Origin: Nitrososphaerota archaeon
GTDB lineage: Archaea; Thermoproteota; Nitrososphaeria; Nitrososphaerales; Nitrosopumilaceae
Direction of reading: 5' to 3'
Assembly (NCBI GenBank): GCA_018647405.1
Contig: JABGTD010000044.1
Coordinates: 1-46,036, forward strand
Length of the DNA: 46,036 bases
The number at the start of each line of letters is the position of its first letter. Positions within the stretch are counted from its first letter, which is position 1. Below the pieces are notes generated by a model. The model saw only the letters and a program-made list of their open reading frames with translations. It was not told the DNA's origin and did no database searches. Of the stretch, positions 15,777 through 24,872 are shown piece after piece. The position numbers and the translations under genes were made by a program.

Positions 15777-16691
15777 TTAGCTATTCATTTTTCCCGCTAA
15801 GAGCACTGCAACTTCGCCTGGTCTCTTTGCAACTGGAATGTTTGCCTTTGCAAACATGGATATTTTTGATTCTGCAGAGCCATAATTTCCCATGACTATG
15901 GCTCCTGCATGTCCCATACGCTTTTCTTTTGGTGCTTGGCGTCCTGCAATGTATCCGACAATTGGTTTACTAAAGCCTGTATCAATAATGTGTTGAGCCA
16001 AAATCTCTTCTGAATCTCCTCCAATTTCTCCAACTATCACCATAGCCTCAAGTTCTGGGTCATCTTTTACCATGTCAAATGCATCAATCATTCTTGTTCC
16101 ATTTACTGGGTCTCCGCCAATTCCTATTGTGATATTTTGACCAAATCCTGCACTAGTCAGATTATTTGAAATCTCATAAAGTAGCGTTCCGCTTTTTGAT
16201 AATACTGCAACTTTTCCTGTTGAAAATGGAGTGGCAGGCATAATCCCTACTTTGATTAATCCTGGAACAATCACTCCTGGTGTATTAGGTCCAATAATTA
16301 TCGCATCCTTTTTCTTTGCTAATTCAATTGCCTCCATAGCATCTCTAATTGGAACGTGCTCAGGAATTGCTACTAATAGTTTAATTCCTGATTCTAGAGC
16401 ATCTTTTGCTGCTCCAAGGAAAAATTTCGCTGGAACAAAAACTATTGAAATCTCTGCTCCTGTTGCTTCTACTGCTTCTTTCACTGACTCGTAAATTGGA
16501 ACTTTGTCTTCAAATATCTGTCCTCCCTTTCCTGGTGTAACCCCTGCAACAATGTTTGTACCGTAATCTAACATTAATTTTGCATGGGTTGAACCATATT
16601 TACCAGTAATTCCTTGAACAATTACCTTTTTCTTTTGATAATTTCCATCTGCATCTTTTTGTCCACGAAGAATCTCATAAATGTCTGTCAT
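15777..16691 (-). CDS. sucD: Succinyl-CoA synthetase, alpha subunit
   Basis: A 304-residue CoA-binding alpha subunit. It has the N-terminal CoA/Rossmann region (VIVQGITGKYGSTHAKLMLD), the LLVAIPEHVPIRD segment, GPNTPGVI and a C-terminal ligase region with the phosphohistidine motif KRMGHAGAIVMG. With SucC it interconverts succinyl-CoA and succinate with nucleotide phosphorylation. Succinyl-CoA is an intermediate of thaumarchaeal CO2 fixation, so this enzyme links that route to the partial citric acid cycle (citrate synthase is at 38689). Start overlaps the sucC stop by four bases, so the subunits are translationally coupled. Confidence 0.95.
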   Translation of the reverse strand: MTDIYEILRGQKDADGNYQKKKVIVQGITGKYGSTHAKLMLDYGTNIVAGVTPGKGGQIFEDKVPIYESVKEAVEATGAEISIVFVPAKFFLGAAKDALESGIKLLVAIPEHVPIRDAMEAIELAKKKDAIIIGPNTPGVIVPGLIKVGIMPATPFSTGKVAVLSKSGTLLYEISNNLTSAGFGQNITIGIGGDPVNGTRMIDAFDMVKDDPELEAMVIVGEIGGDSEEILAQHIIDTGFSKPIVGYIAGRQAPKEKRMGHAGAIVMGNYGSAESKISMFAKANIPVAKRPGEVAVLLAGKMNS

Positions 16692-17794
16692 TTGTTTGCC
16701 TCCATTACTACACCATTAATTGCATCCTCAATTGAATCAAACATTTTGGTTTTCGTATCTTTTAGCATTTCTTTTGCTTTCTCTGATTCAGTACCCATGA
16801 GTCTTGCAAAAACTGGTATGTCGATTAAATTATTATTATATGCTTGAATAAAAGCCTCTGCAACAGTTGTGGTCTTTACAATTCCACCATAAAGATTTAC
16901 TAAAATACCTTTGACTCTTTTCATTTTACTAATCAGTGTTAATGCTTCGTATACAGTTTCTGTTGTTGCCCCGCCACCTACGTCAAGAAATGTGGCTGGT
17001 TTACCACCATTATCTGAAACAAGATCAAACGTTGACATTACTAATCCTGCGCCATTTCCTATCACCGCAATGTTTCCTTCAAGCTCAACAAGTGAAAACC
17101 CACTTTTCTCTGCTTGTTTTTCTAATTCTGATTTTTCCTGATATTTTTGCAATTCATCATGCCTAAAATTTGAACTGTCATCTGTCATCACTTTTCCATC
17201 AAGTGCAATTAATGTGCCATCTTTTAGAATTGCAAGTGGATTGATCTCTGCCAACTCTGCTTCTTTTTCAATAGTCAATTTTGATAATCTTTGTAACATA
17301 TCTACAAATTGTTCCTCCTGTGAATCTTTTAATCCAATCTCATTTGCAACCTCTTTTGCTGTTTGAGTATCTACGTCTCCTAATCCAACTTCACGAATTG
17401 TTTGATTTTTCACTGACTCAATTTCAACTCCCCCTTCTGATGACGCTATAATTGTATAGCATCTTTTACTTCTATTCAGAAAAAGAGATAGATACAGTTC
17501 TTTTTCAATATCTGCCATTTTCTCAAGTAAAATTGCACGTGTTTTTTCACCTTTGATTGACATATTTAGTAATTGAGGATATTTGAGTTCAAATTCATCA
17601 TCACTACTACATTTTTGAATTCCTCCTGCTTTTCCTCTTCCACCTACAGGTACCTGAACTTTGATGACAAATGGATATCCTAATTCTTTAGCATCTTTTC
17701 TTCCTTTTTTGATATCTTTTGAGGAAATACTGGGTGGAGTTTTAATGCCAAATTCTTTAAAAAGTTCTTTTGCTTGATACTCTAAAAGTCGCAT
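16688..17794 (-). CDS. sucC: Succinyl-CoA synthetase, beta subunit
   Basis: A 368-residue ATP-grasp beta subunit, slightly shorter than bacterial SucC (about 388). It begins MRLLEYQAKELFKEFGIKTP, has the glycine-rich nucleotide loop VPVGGRGKAGGIQ, the metal-binding AEINPLAI, the GNGAGLVMSTFDLV loop and the subunit interface GGGATTETVYEAL with LVNLYGGIVKT. Catalyses the nucleotide half of the reaction described under sucD. First gene of a two-gene operon with a TATA box 25 bases upstream (17815-17823), predicted leaderless. Confidence 0.95.
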   Translation of the reverse strand: MRLLEYQAKELFKEFGIKTPPSISSKDIKKGRKDAKELGYPFVIKVQVPVGGRGKAGGIQKCSSDDEFELKYPQLLNMSIKGEKTRAILLEKMADIEKELYLSLFLNRSKRCYTIIASSEGGVEIESVKNQTIREVGLGDVDTQTAKEVANEIGLKDSQEEQFVDMLQRLSKLTIEKEAELAEINPLAILKDGTLIALDGKVMTDDSSNFRHDELQKYQEKSELEKQAEKSGFSLVELEGNIAVIGNGAGLVMSTFDLVSDNGGKPATFLDVGGGATTETVYEALTLISKMKRVKGILVNLYGGIVKTTTVAEAFIQAYNNNLIDIPVFARLMGTESEKAKEMLKDTKTKMFDSIEDAINGVVMEANK

Positions 17795-17814
17795 GAATTT
17801 TATCTAAAAATGGA

Positions 17815-17823
17815 CTTTATATT
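17815..17823 (-). promoter_or_regulatory. TATA box of sucCD
   Basis: Reverse strand aatataaag centred 25 bases before the sucC ATG at 17794. Confidence 0.55.
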
Positions 17824-17831
17824 CTTATTAG

Positions 17832-18161
17832 CTATTCGAATTTGTCTTCTAACAAATCCACTACTTGTCCAAAAAGGTCTTTACTCTTTTTTAAGAGTCT
17901 GTTTGGAAACTCCTCAGTTGAAAATACAATCTGCTGTTTAATCTCTGGAATTACCATTCCACCTGAAACAATTACTTGTTCAATAACATGTTCTCGAGTC
18001 AATGTACATACAATTTCTTCAAAAACATCATCTTTTTCTTCTAAAGTTTCTCTATACAAAACAATTGGTGTGTTTGTCTGACTAATGAAATTTGTAGCCT
18101 TTATCATTAATTCCTGCAAATGGTGTACCGACCATGTATCGAGACTGATCTGTTTAACCAT
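17832..18161 (-). CDS. Hypothetical protein upstream of sucC
   Basis: A 109-residue protein I do not recognise. It alternates helices and strands (HHLQELMIKATNFISQ, TPIVLYRETLEE, EIVCTLTREHVIEQVIVSGG) and ends in an acidic amphipathic helix (KDLFGQVVDLLEDKFE). There is no signal peptide and a single cysteine. It lies 37 bases upstream of sucC on the same strand, but sucC has its own promoter in that gap. A TATA-like tttaaata is centred about 27 bases before its ATG. Confidence 0.7.
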   Translation of the reverse strand: MVKQISLDTWSVHHLQELMIKATNFISQTNTPIVLYRETLEEKDDVFEEIVCTLTREHVIEQVIVSGGMVIPEIKQQIVFSTEEFPNRLLKKSKDLFGQVVDLLEDKFE

Positions 18162-18237
18162 GCCATATTATGGCGAATTTATTATTTAAGCCCAGCAGGT
18201 ACTTGTTAACTCGACAAATAGTCAAGCTTTTGTAAAT

Positions 18238-21200
18238 TTACTCGACTGCGATCTTTATTTTGAGGCCATCAATATCCTCATCTTTATAATTTTTACATGA
18301 TTCTGTAAAATCTACATTTTTGACTCTTACCAGAAATGCTATATCTTCAGTCTTATCTTTAATCAAATCAAGTGATTCTTGATCCAATTCTAAAATTGAT
18401 GCTTTTTCTAAAATATCAGTAGGATTGAATCCTTTTTCTTTTCTCAAAGTTTGAATACGTCTTGCCAAATCTTTAATCAATCCTTTTGCCATCATCTCGT
18501 TATCTCTTTCTAATGAAATAATTACAATTAGATTCTGTCTTTTTGCAAATTGATATTTTTCATTAACCTCAAAGTCCACTATGAAATCTTCTTTATCTAA
18601 TACGACTGAGTTATCTCCAATTTGGAATGTATAACTATTACTATTTTTTAATTCATTGATGATTAATTCTGGATCTGTTTCTGCAAATATTTTCAATAGT
18701 TTTCCCATGTCTTGTTTTGCTTTTGGACCTATTGCGCTTCTTTCTAACTCTATTTTAGGCAGAACTGGTAATCCATTTTGTTTTAGTTCTAAATATTGCT
18801 CTATTCCTTCAGAATTATCAATCTCAAAAATTTCATAATTTTGTATATTCATTTGTGATTTTACAAGTTCTGAAAGTGATTCTAAGACTTGTTTTTCTCC
18901 TTTGTTTAAACAAATTAACGCTTGATTTAATGGCCATCTTCTCTTTAGCTTACCTTTCATTCTTGCAGCAGACGTTACCGAAACTGTTTCTTTTAACAAA
19001 TCAAATGATGTTTCAACTTTTTCATCAATCAATGATGAATCAACTTTAGGCCATGATTCAAGTAAAATATTTTCTTTTCTAGGAAATATTGTTCTATACA
19101 AGTATTGAGATGTAAATGGTGCAAATGGATGAATCAATATGTTGATTGTTTTCAAAGTTTTAGCAAGAATTGCATAAATCGTAAAACGTCTATCTTTTTT
19201 TGAATCATCCTCGTCCCATAATTCAGATTTGATGATTGGAATGTAGATCTGACTAAGAGAGTTTATCAAAAAGTCTTCAATAGCTTTTGCAGATTCATGA
19301 AATCTACATGAATCATTTGTTTCGGTAGTTCGTTCTATCATTCTTTGGAGTTTTGATAGTAACCATACATCTGGTGGTGTTAGTAATTCTTTTTTCTTTG
19401 CCCATTCGATGGTAGATTCTTCTAAATTGAATTTGTCATATTCACTATTTTGTTTGTAAAATGTATGTAGGTGATATAATGTACTAATTACTTGATATGG
19501 TCTTGACATTAATTCTTTGGTGCTAAAGTTTAATGGTTCAATAGGACTTGCTTTCCACATGAAATAAAATCGTACAAGATCTACTGGATATTTTTCCAAA
19601 AGTTCTTTTGCTTCTAAAACATTTCCTTTACTTTTACTCATTTTATTTCCGTTTTCATCTAAAACATGTCCTTGAAACAAAAATGATTTGTAAGGTGAAA
19701 CTGATGCGTTGTTATATATCACATTTTCAATTAAAAGTGTGTATGCCCATCCTCTAGTCTGATCAATACCTTCAGTAAAAAATGGTGCTGGAATTTTTTC
19801 TTTGTATGTAGACTCGTCTAAAGATGCAATCGGTGCAGAACCACTATTATGCCATGTATCGAGAACAAATTCTTCTCTTTGCATGATTGCATCACATTTC
19901 TTACACTTTACTTTGATTTTGTCAATCCATGGTCTATGTAATTCAAAGTTCTCACCATCTGGCAATTCTATTGCGGATTCAATAATTTCTTTTCTTGAAA
20001 ATAATCTTTCCATATTTCCACACTCATCACATTTCCAAATTGGTATTGGGCATCCCCAAAATCTTTCTCGTGATATACACCATGGGTGTTTTTCTTTAAT
20101 AATTTCTAAGAATCTATTTTTTGGTTGATCAAAAAAGTACTCTACATCTTCTGCTGCTTTGATAGCTTTGTCTCCAAGCTTGTCAAGCATATAGAAATAT
20201 TCTCGACGAGCAAGCCATACTAACCCGTGATTACAACGCCAGCATAGTGGATATTTGTGCTTAATTTTTCCAATTCTTACTAGTGCATTTCTATCTTTTA
20301 CCGCCTGTACTAGTTTTTCATCTGCATCTCTGACAAAAAGTCCTGCATACTTTCCTGCATCCTCTGTAAATTTGACTTCATCATCAATTGGACAGAAAAT
20401 TGTTACTCCTCGTTTCATTGCAATGTTGTTATCTTCTTCTCCATTTGCTGGGGATAAGTGAACTAATCCACTACCTGCATTAACATCCACAAAGTTTTCT
20501 GCTACTGTAACGTGATAGTTGTCTTGTTTTGCAATTTCTGCTAATTTTGGTATCTCATCTAATAATGGATGTATGTATTTTTTACCTTCCATCTCTGTTC
20601 CCAAAAATGTTCTCTCAATTTTATAATCATCAATTTTTACTTCTGTCATGAATTCTTCTAGACGTGTTTTCCCTACAACCCATGTTTCATTTTCTACACG
20701 AACTTCCACATACTCTTCTTTTGGATTAACTCCAACCATTGCATCTGTTACAAGTGTAAATGGCATTGTTGTCCAAACAATCAAAAATTTGTCTTCTTGT
20801 GCGAGTTTTACTTTATAGTATAATGATGGATCTTTTACCATATCATAACCCTGATTAACTTCAGAATGACTTAATGATGTTTGACAGCTTGGACAATATG
20901 CCACCACTCTGAACCCTTCTGTCATTATTCCATTTTCATGTGCTTTTTTCATTAACTGCCATTCTTTTTCAATAAACTCATCTTTGTATGTCCAGTATGC
21001 TTTGTCTTGATTAAATGACATGCCAATTAATTTGTCAACTTCTACCCATTTCGTATGGTATTTTTTTACAATGTTTTTACATTCTGCAACTAATTTTTCA
21101 ATATCTTCTGTTGATCTGATATCACTCTTACCATTTTCAATTCCAAGCTCTTTTTCTGCTTGTAATTCTACTGGTAATCCTTGCGTATCCCATCCTGCAT

Positions 21201-21438
21201 TAAAAATGACTTTGTTACCTGCTAAAACATTGTATCTATACCATAGATCTTTGAACACTCTGCCTCTCAAATGACCTGCATGTGGAATTCCATTCATTGT
21301 TGGAGGTCCCTCGATAAACATTATTTCATTTTTTTTACTCTCATCTTCTTGAATTAATTTTGAAATATCTTTATCTTTCAAATCATCCTGCACATTTTTC
21401 TCAATTTGTTTAATATCGAAATTTTCTACAAGTTCCAT
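18238..21438 (-). CDS. ileS: Isoleucyl-tRNA synthetase
   Basis: A 1066-residue class I synthetase that charges tRNA-Ile. The HIGH signature appears as PHAGH in GPPTMNGIPHAGHLRGRV, and the KMSKS loop is intact as KMSKSKGN. The editing (CP1) domain lies between them, and zinc-type cysteines occur in CPSCQTS, CWRC, CDECGNM and CKKC. A long helical anticodon-binding region and C-terminal extension follow. Length and order match the archaeal/eukaryotic form rather than the shorter bacterial one. Divergent from purD across a 71-base promoter region with two back-to-back TATA boxes. Confidence 0.97.
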   Translation of the reverse strand: MELVENFDIKQIEKNVQDDLKDKDISKLIQEDESKKNEIMFIEGPPTMNGIPHAGHLRGRVFKDLWYRYNVLAGNKVIFNAGWDTQGLPVELQAEKELGIENGKSDIRSTEDIEKLVAECKNIVKKYHTKWVEVDKLIGMSFNQDKAYWTYKDEFIEKEWQLMKKAHENGIMTEGFRVVAYCPSCQTSLSHSEVNQGYDMVKDPSLYYKVKLAQEDKFLIVWTTMPFTLVTDAMVGVNPKEEYVEVRVENETWVVGKTRLEEFMTEVKIDDYKIERTFLGTEMEGKKYIHPLLDEIPKLAEIAKQDNYHVTVAENFVDVNAGSGLVHLSPANGEEDNNIAMKRGVTIFCPIDDEVKFTEDAGKYAGLFVRDADEKLVQAVKDRNALVRIGKIKHKYPLCWRCNHGLVWLARREYFYMLDKLGDKAIKAAEDVEYFFDQPKNRFLEIIKEKHPWCISRERFWGCPIPIWKCDECGNMERLFSRKEIIESAIELPDGENFELHRPWIDKIKVKCKKCDAIMQREEFVLDTWHNSGSAPIASLDESTYKEKIPAPFFTEGIDQTRGWAYTLLIENVIYNNASVSPYKSFLFQGHVLDENGNKMSKSKGNVLEAKELLEKYPVDLVRFYFMWKASPIEPLNFSTKELMSRPYQVISTLYHLHTFYKQNSEYDKFNLEESTIEWAKKKELLTPPDVWLLSKLQRMIERTTETNDSCRFHESAKAIEDFLINSLSQIYIPIIKSELWDEDDSKKDRRFTIYAILAKTLKTINILIHPFAPFTSQYLYRTIFPRKENILLESWPKVDSSLIDEKVETSFDLLKETVSVTSAARMKGKLKRRWPLNQALICLNKGEKQVLESLSELVKSQMNIQNYEIFEIDNSEGIEQYLELKQNGLPVLPKIELERSAIGPKAKQDMGKLLKIFAETDPELIINELKNSNSYTFQIGDNSVVLDKEDFIVDFEVNEKYQFAKRQNLIVIISLERDNEMMAKGLIKDLARRIQTLRKEKGFNPTDILEKASILELDQESLDLIKDKTEDIAFLVRVKNVDFTESCKNYKDEDIDGLKIKIAVE

Positions 21439-21460
21439 CTAACGTTTGAAAAGGTATTTC

Positions 21461-21470
21461 CTATAAAATC
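21461..21470 (-). promoter_or_regulatory. TATA box of ileS
   Basis: Reverse strand gattttatag centred about 27 bases before the ileS ATG at 21438. Confidence 0.5.
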
Positions 21471-21480
21471 TCTTTGAGGA

Positions 21481-21488
21481 ATATATAC
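21481..21488 (+). promoter_or_regulatory. TATA box fixing the TTG start of purD
   Basis: The box atatatac is centred 25-26 bases before TTG 21510. The nearby ATG at 21517 is out of frame and hits a stop at once, so TTG is the start of a leaderless mRNA. Confidence 0.6.
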
Positions 21489-21509
21489 TGGAATCCCGTT
21501 GTATAATTA

Positions 21510-22772
21510 TTGATTAATGTCTTAGTTGTTGGTGCCGGAGGACGTGAACACGCATTGTCATGGAAATTATCTTCTTCTGATAAAATTGATCAAGTATATA
21601 CTGCACCTGGAAATGGAGGTACTTCTCAAAACATTGAACTATCTGTTAATGATATTGAAGGATTGGCAAAATTTGCTCAAGAGAAAAACTGTTTTACTGT
21701 TGTTGGACCTGAAGATCCACTTGCTGCAGGCATTGTAGATGCATTTATCGAAAAAGGTCTTCCAGTATTTGGACCAACTCAAAACGCTGCACAGTTAGAA
21801 TCAAGTAAAATTTGGGCAAAAGAATTCATGAAGAGAAATTCTATACCTACTGCTGATTTTAAAATATTTGATGATGCACAAAGTGCAAAAGATTTTGTTA
21901 AATCATATGAAAAACATGTCGTAATAAAAGCAGATGGTCTTGCTGCAGGAAAAGGTGTAATTGTTTGTAAAAATAAAGATGAAGCAAATGATGCAATAGA
22001 TACAATCTTGACAAAAAAATCATTCGGAGATGCAGGATCAAAAATAATTATTGAAGAAAGAATTGATGGGATAGAAGCATCTTACATTGCACTTTGTGAT
22101 GGTAAAATAGGTATTCCTATGGCTACAAGTCAAGATCATAAACGAATTTTTGATAATGACGAAGGTCCAAACACTGGTGGCATGGGTGCTTATTCTCCTA
22201 CTCCTGTAATTGATGAAAAACTTGCATCTGAAATCCAGAAAAAAATAATTGATAAAACAATCAATGCAATGCATCAAGAAGGAATTGATTTCAAAGGATT
22301 TCTTTATGCTGGAATAATGATAAAAGATGGCACTCCGTACGTTCTTGAATACAATGTTCGAATGGGTGATCCTGAATGCCAGCCAATTCTAATGCGCCTT
22401 GATTCTGATTTGTATGATTATCTACTTGCTTCATCTGAAGGAAAGTTAAACGAGTTGCCTGAAATATCTTGGAAAAATGATTATTCTGTATGTGTTGTAT
22501 TGGCATCTGATGGATATCCTAAATCATATCCTACAGGTGATGTGATTTCTGGATTTAACGATATTCCATCAAATTCATTTGTGTTTCATGCTGGAACAAA
22601 AAAACAAGATGATAAAATAATTTCTAATGGCGGTCGTGTCTTGGGAGTTACTGCGTTAGGTTCTACATTACAAAATGCAATTGATAATGCATATGATGCA
22701 TGTAAAAAAATACAATGGAGTAACAAGTACCAAAGAAATGATATAGGAAAAAAAGGACTCTCTATTTTATGA
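21510..22772 (+). CDS. purD: Phosphoribosylamine--glycine ligase (GAR synthetase)
   Basis: A 420-residue ATP-grasp enzyme joining phosphoribosylamine and glycine, second step of purine synthesis. It starts with the N-terminal loop VLVVGAGGREHALSWKL, has the PEDPLAAGIVD substrate region, the ATP-grasp motif VIKADGLAAGKGVIVC, PNTGGMGAYSPTPV and the catalytic EYNVRMGDPECQPI. The C-terminal domain ends with GGRVLGVTALG. TTG start, set by promoter spacing. Its 3' end overlaps the convergent 5-formyl-THF cyclo-ligase gene by six bases; purN is 2.1 kb downstream. Confidence 0.97.
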   Translation: MINVLVVGAGGREHALSWKLSSSDKIDQVYTAPGNGGTSQNIELSVNDIEGLAKFAQEKNCFTVVGPEDPLAAGIVDAFIEKGLPVFGPTQNAAQLESSKIWAKEFMKRNSIPTADFKIFDDAQSAKDFVKSYEKHVVIKADGLAAGKGVIVCKNKDEANDAIDTILTKKSFGDAGSKIIIEERIDGIEASYIALCDGKIGIPMATSQDHKRIFDNDEGPNTGGMGAYSPTPVIDEKLASEIQKKIIDKTINAMHQEGIDFKGFLYAGIMIKDGTPYVLEYNVRMGDPECQPILMRLDSDLYDYLLASSEGKLNELPEISWKNDYSVCVVLASDGYPKSYPTGDVISGFNDIPSNSFVFHAGTKKQDDKIISNGGRVLGVTALGSTLQNAIDNAYDACKKIQWSNKYQRNDIGKKGLSIL

Positions 22773-23327
22773 TGTTTTTATAACATCTTTTTCTGTAATT
22801 ATCCAATCCATTTTGATATCTTCATCTGTAACTGGAATTGACTTGACAATTTGTTTTGAATATGAAAGTGCAATCTTAATTGCATCGTTGCCTTCAAGAT
22901 ATTTATCATAAAATCCTTGTCCATACCCAATTCTGTTTCCTTCCACATCTAATCCCACACACGGAACTAAAATTACATCATGTTTTTCTTGAATTGGTGC
23001 ATTATCTTTTGGTTCTGGTATGTCAAATTCACCTTTATCTAATCTTGATAAATCATCAATTGTTCTAAATGACATGGTGTTACTTGATATTCTAGGCAAT
23101 GAAACACTCTTTTTTTCGTCTAATAGTTGAGTGATTAATTCGACAGTTTGTACCTCACTTCCTATTGAATAATAACAGGCAATGGATTCTGCCTCTGAAA
23201 TTACTTTTGTTTTCATTAATTTAGATAAAATTTTTTCACTATGAATTCCAATCAAATCAAATGATGTTGAATCTCTTTTTTCTAAAAGATGCTTACGTAA
23301 AGCAGCTTTTTCAGGATTTAATGTCAA
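22767..23327 (-). CDS. 5-formyltetrahydrofolate cyclo-ligase
   Basis: A 186-residue cyclo-ligase that converts 5-formyl-THF to 5,10-methenyl-THF using ATP. It shows KAALRKHLLEKRDS at the N-terminus, IACYYSIGSEVQT, the strand VSLPRIS, ILVPCVGLDVEGNRIGYGQGFYDKYL (the phosphate/folate loop, here split as GLDVEGNRIGYGQGFYD) and the final IVKSIPVTDEDIKMDWIITE. TTG start. It overlaps folD by 17 bases, so both come from one mRNA and act in the same C1-folate pathway. Confidence 0.93.
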   Translation of the reverse strand: MTLNPEKAALRKHLLEKRDSTSFDLIGIHSEKILSKLMKTKVISEAESIACYYSIGSEVQTVELITQLLDEKKSVSLPRISSNTMSFRTIDDLSRLDKGEFDIPEPKDNAPIQEKHDVILVPCVGLDVEGNRIGYGQGFYDKYLEGNDAIKIALSYSKQIVKSIPVTDEDIKMDWIITEKDVIKTS

Positions 23328-24195
23328 TTCCCTTTGATATTGCAGCTGCTGTAACAGTATTTTTCAAAAGCATGGCAACCGTCATTGGTCCTACACCGCC
23401 TGGAACTGGTGATGCAAATGAAGTTTTTTCAATAATTTCTGAATAATCTGCATCACCTGATAATTTTCCTTCATATCTTGTCGTTGCAACATCAATTACT
23501 ACTGCACCATCTTTTATCATATCTGGTGTAAGCTTGAAAATTTCTCTATTACCTACTCCTGTTATTATTATATCTGAATCTAAACAAATTTTCTTTAAAT
23601 CTTTAGTTTTTGAATGACATGTAGTTACAGTTGCATTATTTTGTAATAACAGGTGGTACAGTGGTTTTCCTACCAAATTGCTTCTGTTGATTATTACTAC
23701 ATTTTTTCCTTCTAGTTCAATATTGTAATATTTACACATCTCAATTATACCTGAAGGTGTACATGCGACTAACATTGCTTTTCCAATTGATAATAGTCCC
23801 ACATTTGGTGGTGTTAAGCCGTCAACATCTTTTTCAGGTAAAATTTGTGTTGTTGTATTAAATTCACTGAGATGTGATGGAAGTGGTAGTTGTACTAAAA
23901 TACCGTGAACTGTTTCATCCTCATTTAATTTTTCAATTAATTGATTCAATTCTTCTTGTGTGATATCTGCTGATGGTGTATGATCCTTTGTTAATATTCC
24001 AACTTCCTCACATGCTTTGTGTTTATTTCTTACATAAGTTGCAGAAGCTGTATTTTCTCCTACAAGTACAGTTGCAAGACATGGTGAAACTCCTTTTGAT
24101 TTCAAATCCTCTACAATTTCTGTAACTTTTACTTTGATGCTCTTTGCAACCTCAATTCCGTCAATTTTAACTCCTGTCAATGTTGCTAAATTCAC
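23311..24195 (-). CDS. folD: Methylene-THF dehydrogenase / methenyl-THF cyclohydrolase
   Basis: A 294-residue bifunctional FolD. The catalytic lysine and tyrosine are in ATYVRNKHKACEEVGI, the substrate motif is GILVQLPLPSHL, and PEKDVDGLTPPNVGLL and PCTPSGI-like ACTPSGIIEMCKYY are present. The Rossmann part holds GKNVVIINRSNLVGKPLYHL, and the end is PVPGGVGPMTVAMLLKNT. It interconverts methylene-, methenyl- and formyl-THF, supplying formyl groups to purine synthesis (purN next door). The start is GTG with a TATA box 26 bases upstream. Length is normal for FolD. Confidence 0.96.
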   Translation of the reverse strand: MNLATLTGVKIDGIEVAKSIKVKVTEIVEDLKSKGVSPCLATVLVGENTASATYVRNKHKACEEVGILTKDHTPSADITQEELNQLIEKLNEDETVHGILVQLPLPSHLSEFNTTTQILPEKDVDGLTPPNVGLLSIGKAMLVACTPSGIIEMCKYYNIELEGKNVVIINRSNLVGKPLYHLLLQNNATVTTCHSKTKDLKKICLDSDIIITGVGNREIFKLTPDMIKDGAVVIDVATTRYEGKLSGDADYSEIIEKTSFASPVPGGVGPMTVAMLLKNTVTAAAISKGIDIKS

Positions 24196-24215
24196 AAAGC
24201 GAGTAATAAATCCTT

Positions 24216-24227
24216 GATTATAAAATC
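24216..24227 (-). promoter_or_regulatory. TATA box of folD
   Basis: Reverse strand gattttataatc centred 26 bases before the GTG at 24195, supporting a leaderless GTG start. Confidence 0.55.
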
Positions 24228-24265
24228 ACAGAAAAGAAATTATTGGGTAAACAATACGTAGTGAT

Positions 24266-24550
24266 ATGTTCGTTGCAATTGTTGATATTGTTCTTAAAGA
24301 TGAGAAAAAAGATGAATTTAAGACCTGGATTACCGAATCAAATAAGACTCTATCAAAGTTTAATGGTTTTGTCTCAAGAAGATTACTTGAAGCACAGGAT
24401 GGTACAAACAGAATTATGGTTGAATTCAATGATATGGAGTCTTTTAAAAAAATGCATTCAAGTCCAGAGCATGGAAAATTTGCTGGTGAAATAGGACAAT
24501 TTATGGCTCAACCTCCACAGCGCAATTTTTTCCAAGTAGTTGCTGAATAA
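24266..24550 (+). CDS. ABM-fold (antibiotic biosynthesis monooxygenase-like) protein
   Basis: A 94-residue dimeric alpha/beta-barrel protein: FVAIVDIVLKDEKKDEFKTW, then FNGFVSRRLLEAQDG, NRIMVEFNDMESFKKMHSSPEHG and a final strand NFFQVVAE. The fold is that of the ABM/heme-degrading monooxygenase group. The residues that would define heme (IsdG) or quinone substrates are not visible, so no reaction is assigned. It is followed after one base by the cupin gene, forming a two-gene unit. Confidence 0.83.
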   Translation: MFVAIVDIVLKDEKKDEFKTWITESNKTLSKFNGFVSRRLLEAQDGTNRIMVEFNDMESFKKMHSSPEHGKFAGEIGQFMAQPPQRNFFQVVAE

Positions 24551-24551
24551 A

Positions 24552-24872
24552 ATGAAATTTGAGTATAACACCACTGAATGCATTAAAAAAATAAACGGTG
24601 GAAATTCATATTTCAATACATTTCTTAATAAAAATACTCTTGCTGCAGGAATTTTAATTTTGAAACCTGGTGAAGAAGATACTCAACTTCCACATGAATC
24701 TGATGAAATGTATTATGTTTTAGACGGTGATGGGTTTCTCAAAATAAAAAATAAAAAATATAAATTGAAACAAGGAAAAGCATTCTTTGTACCAAAAGAT
24801 ACTGAACATTATTTTTTTGGAAATAAGAAAAAATTAACTGTATTGTATTTTTTTGGCGGTCCTGATTCTTAA
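24552..24872 (+). CDS. Small cupin protein
   Basis: A 106-residue single-domain cupin. Motif 1 appears as LKPGEEDTQLPHESDEMYYVLDGDG and motif 2 as LKQGKAFFVPKDTEHYFFGN. Potential metal ligands are His in LPHES, the downstream Glu of DEMYYV and His in TEHYF; the usual HxH is reduced to one histidine. ATG 24552, one base after the ABM stop, is preferred over the TTG at 24540. Substrate unknown. The gene ends four bases into the convergent purN gene. Confidence 0.87.
   Translation: MKFEYNTTECIKKINGGNSYFNTFLNKNTLAAGILILKPGEEDTQLPHESDEMYYVLDGDGFLKIKNKKYKLKQGKAFFVPKDTEHYFFGNKKKLTVLYFFGGPDS

Noticed and set aside
18162-18237. 76-base gap considered for a tRNA
   Set aside because: No T-loop GTTCRA motif, no acceptor stem pairing; it holds the promoter of the 109-residue gene.
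24540-24551. Upstream TTG start for the cupin gene
   Set aside because: It lies inside the preceding gene and an ATG follows one base after that gene's stop, with a normal cupin start.
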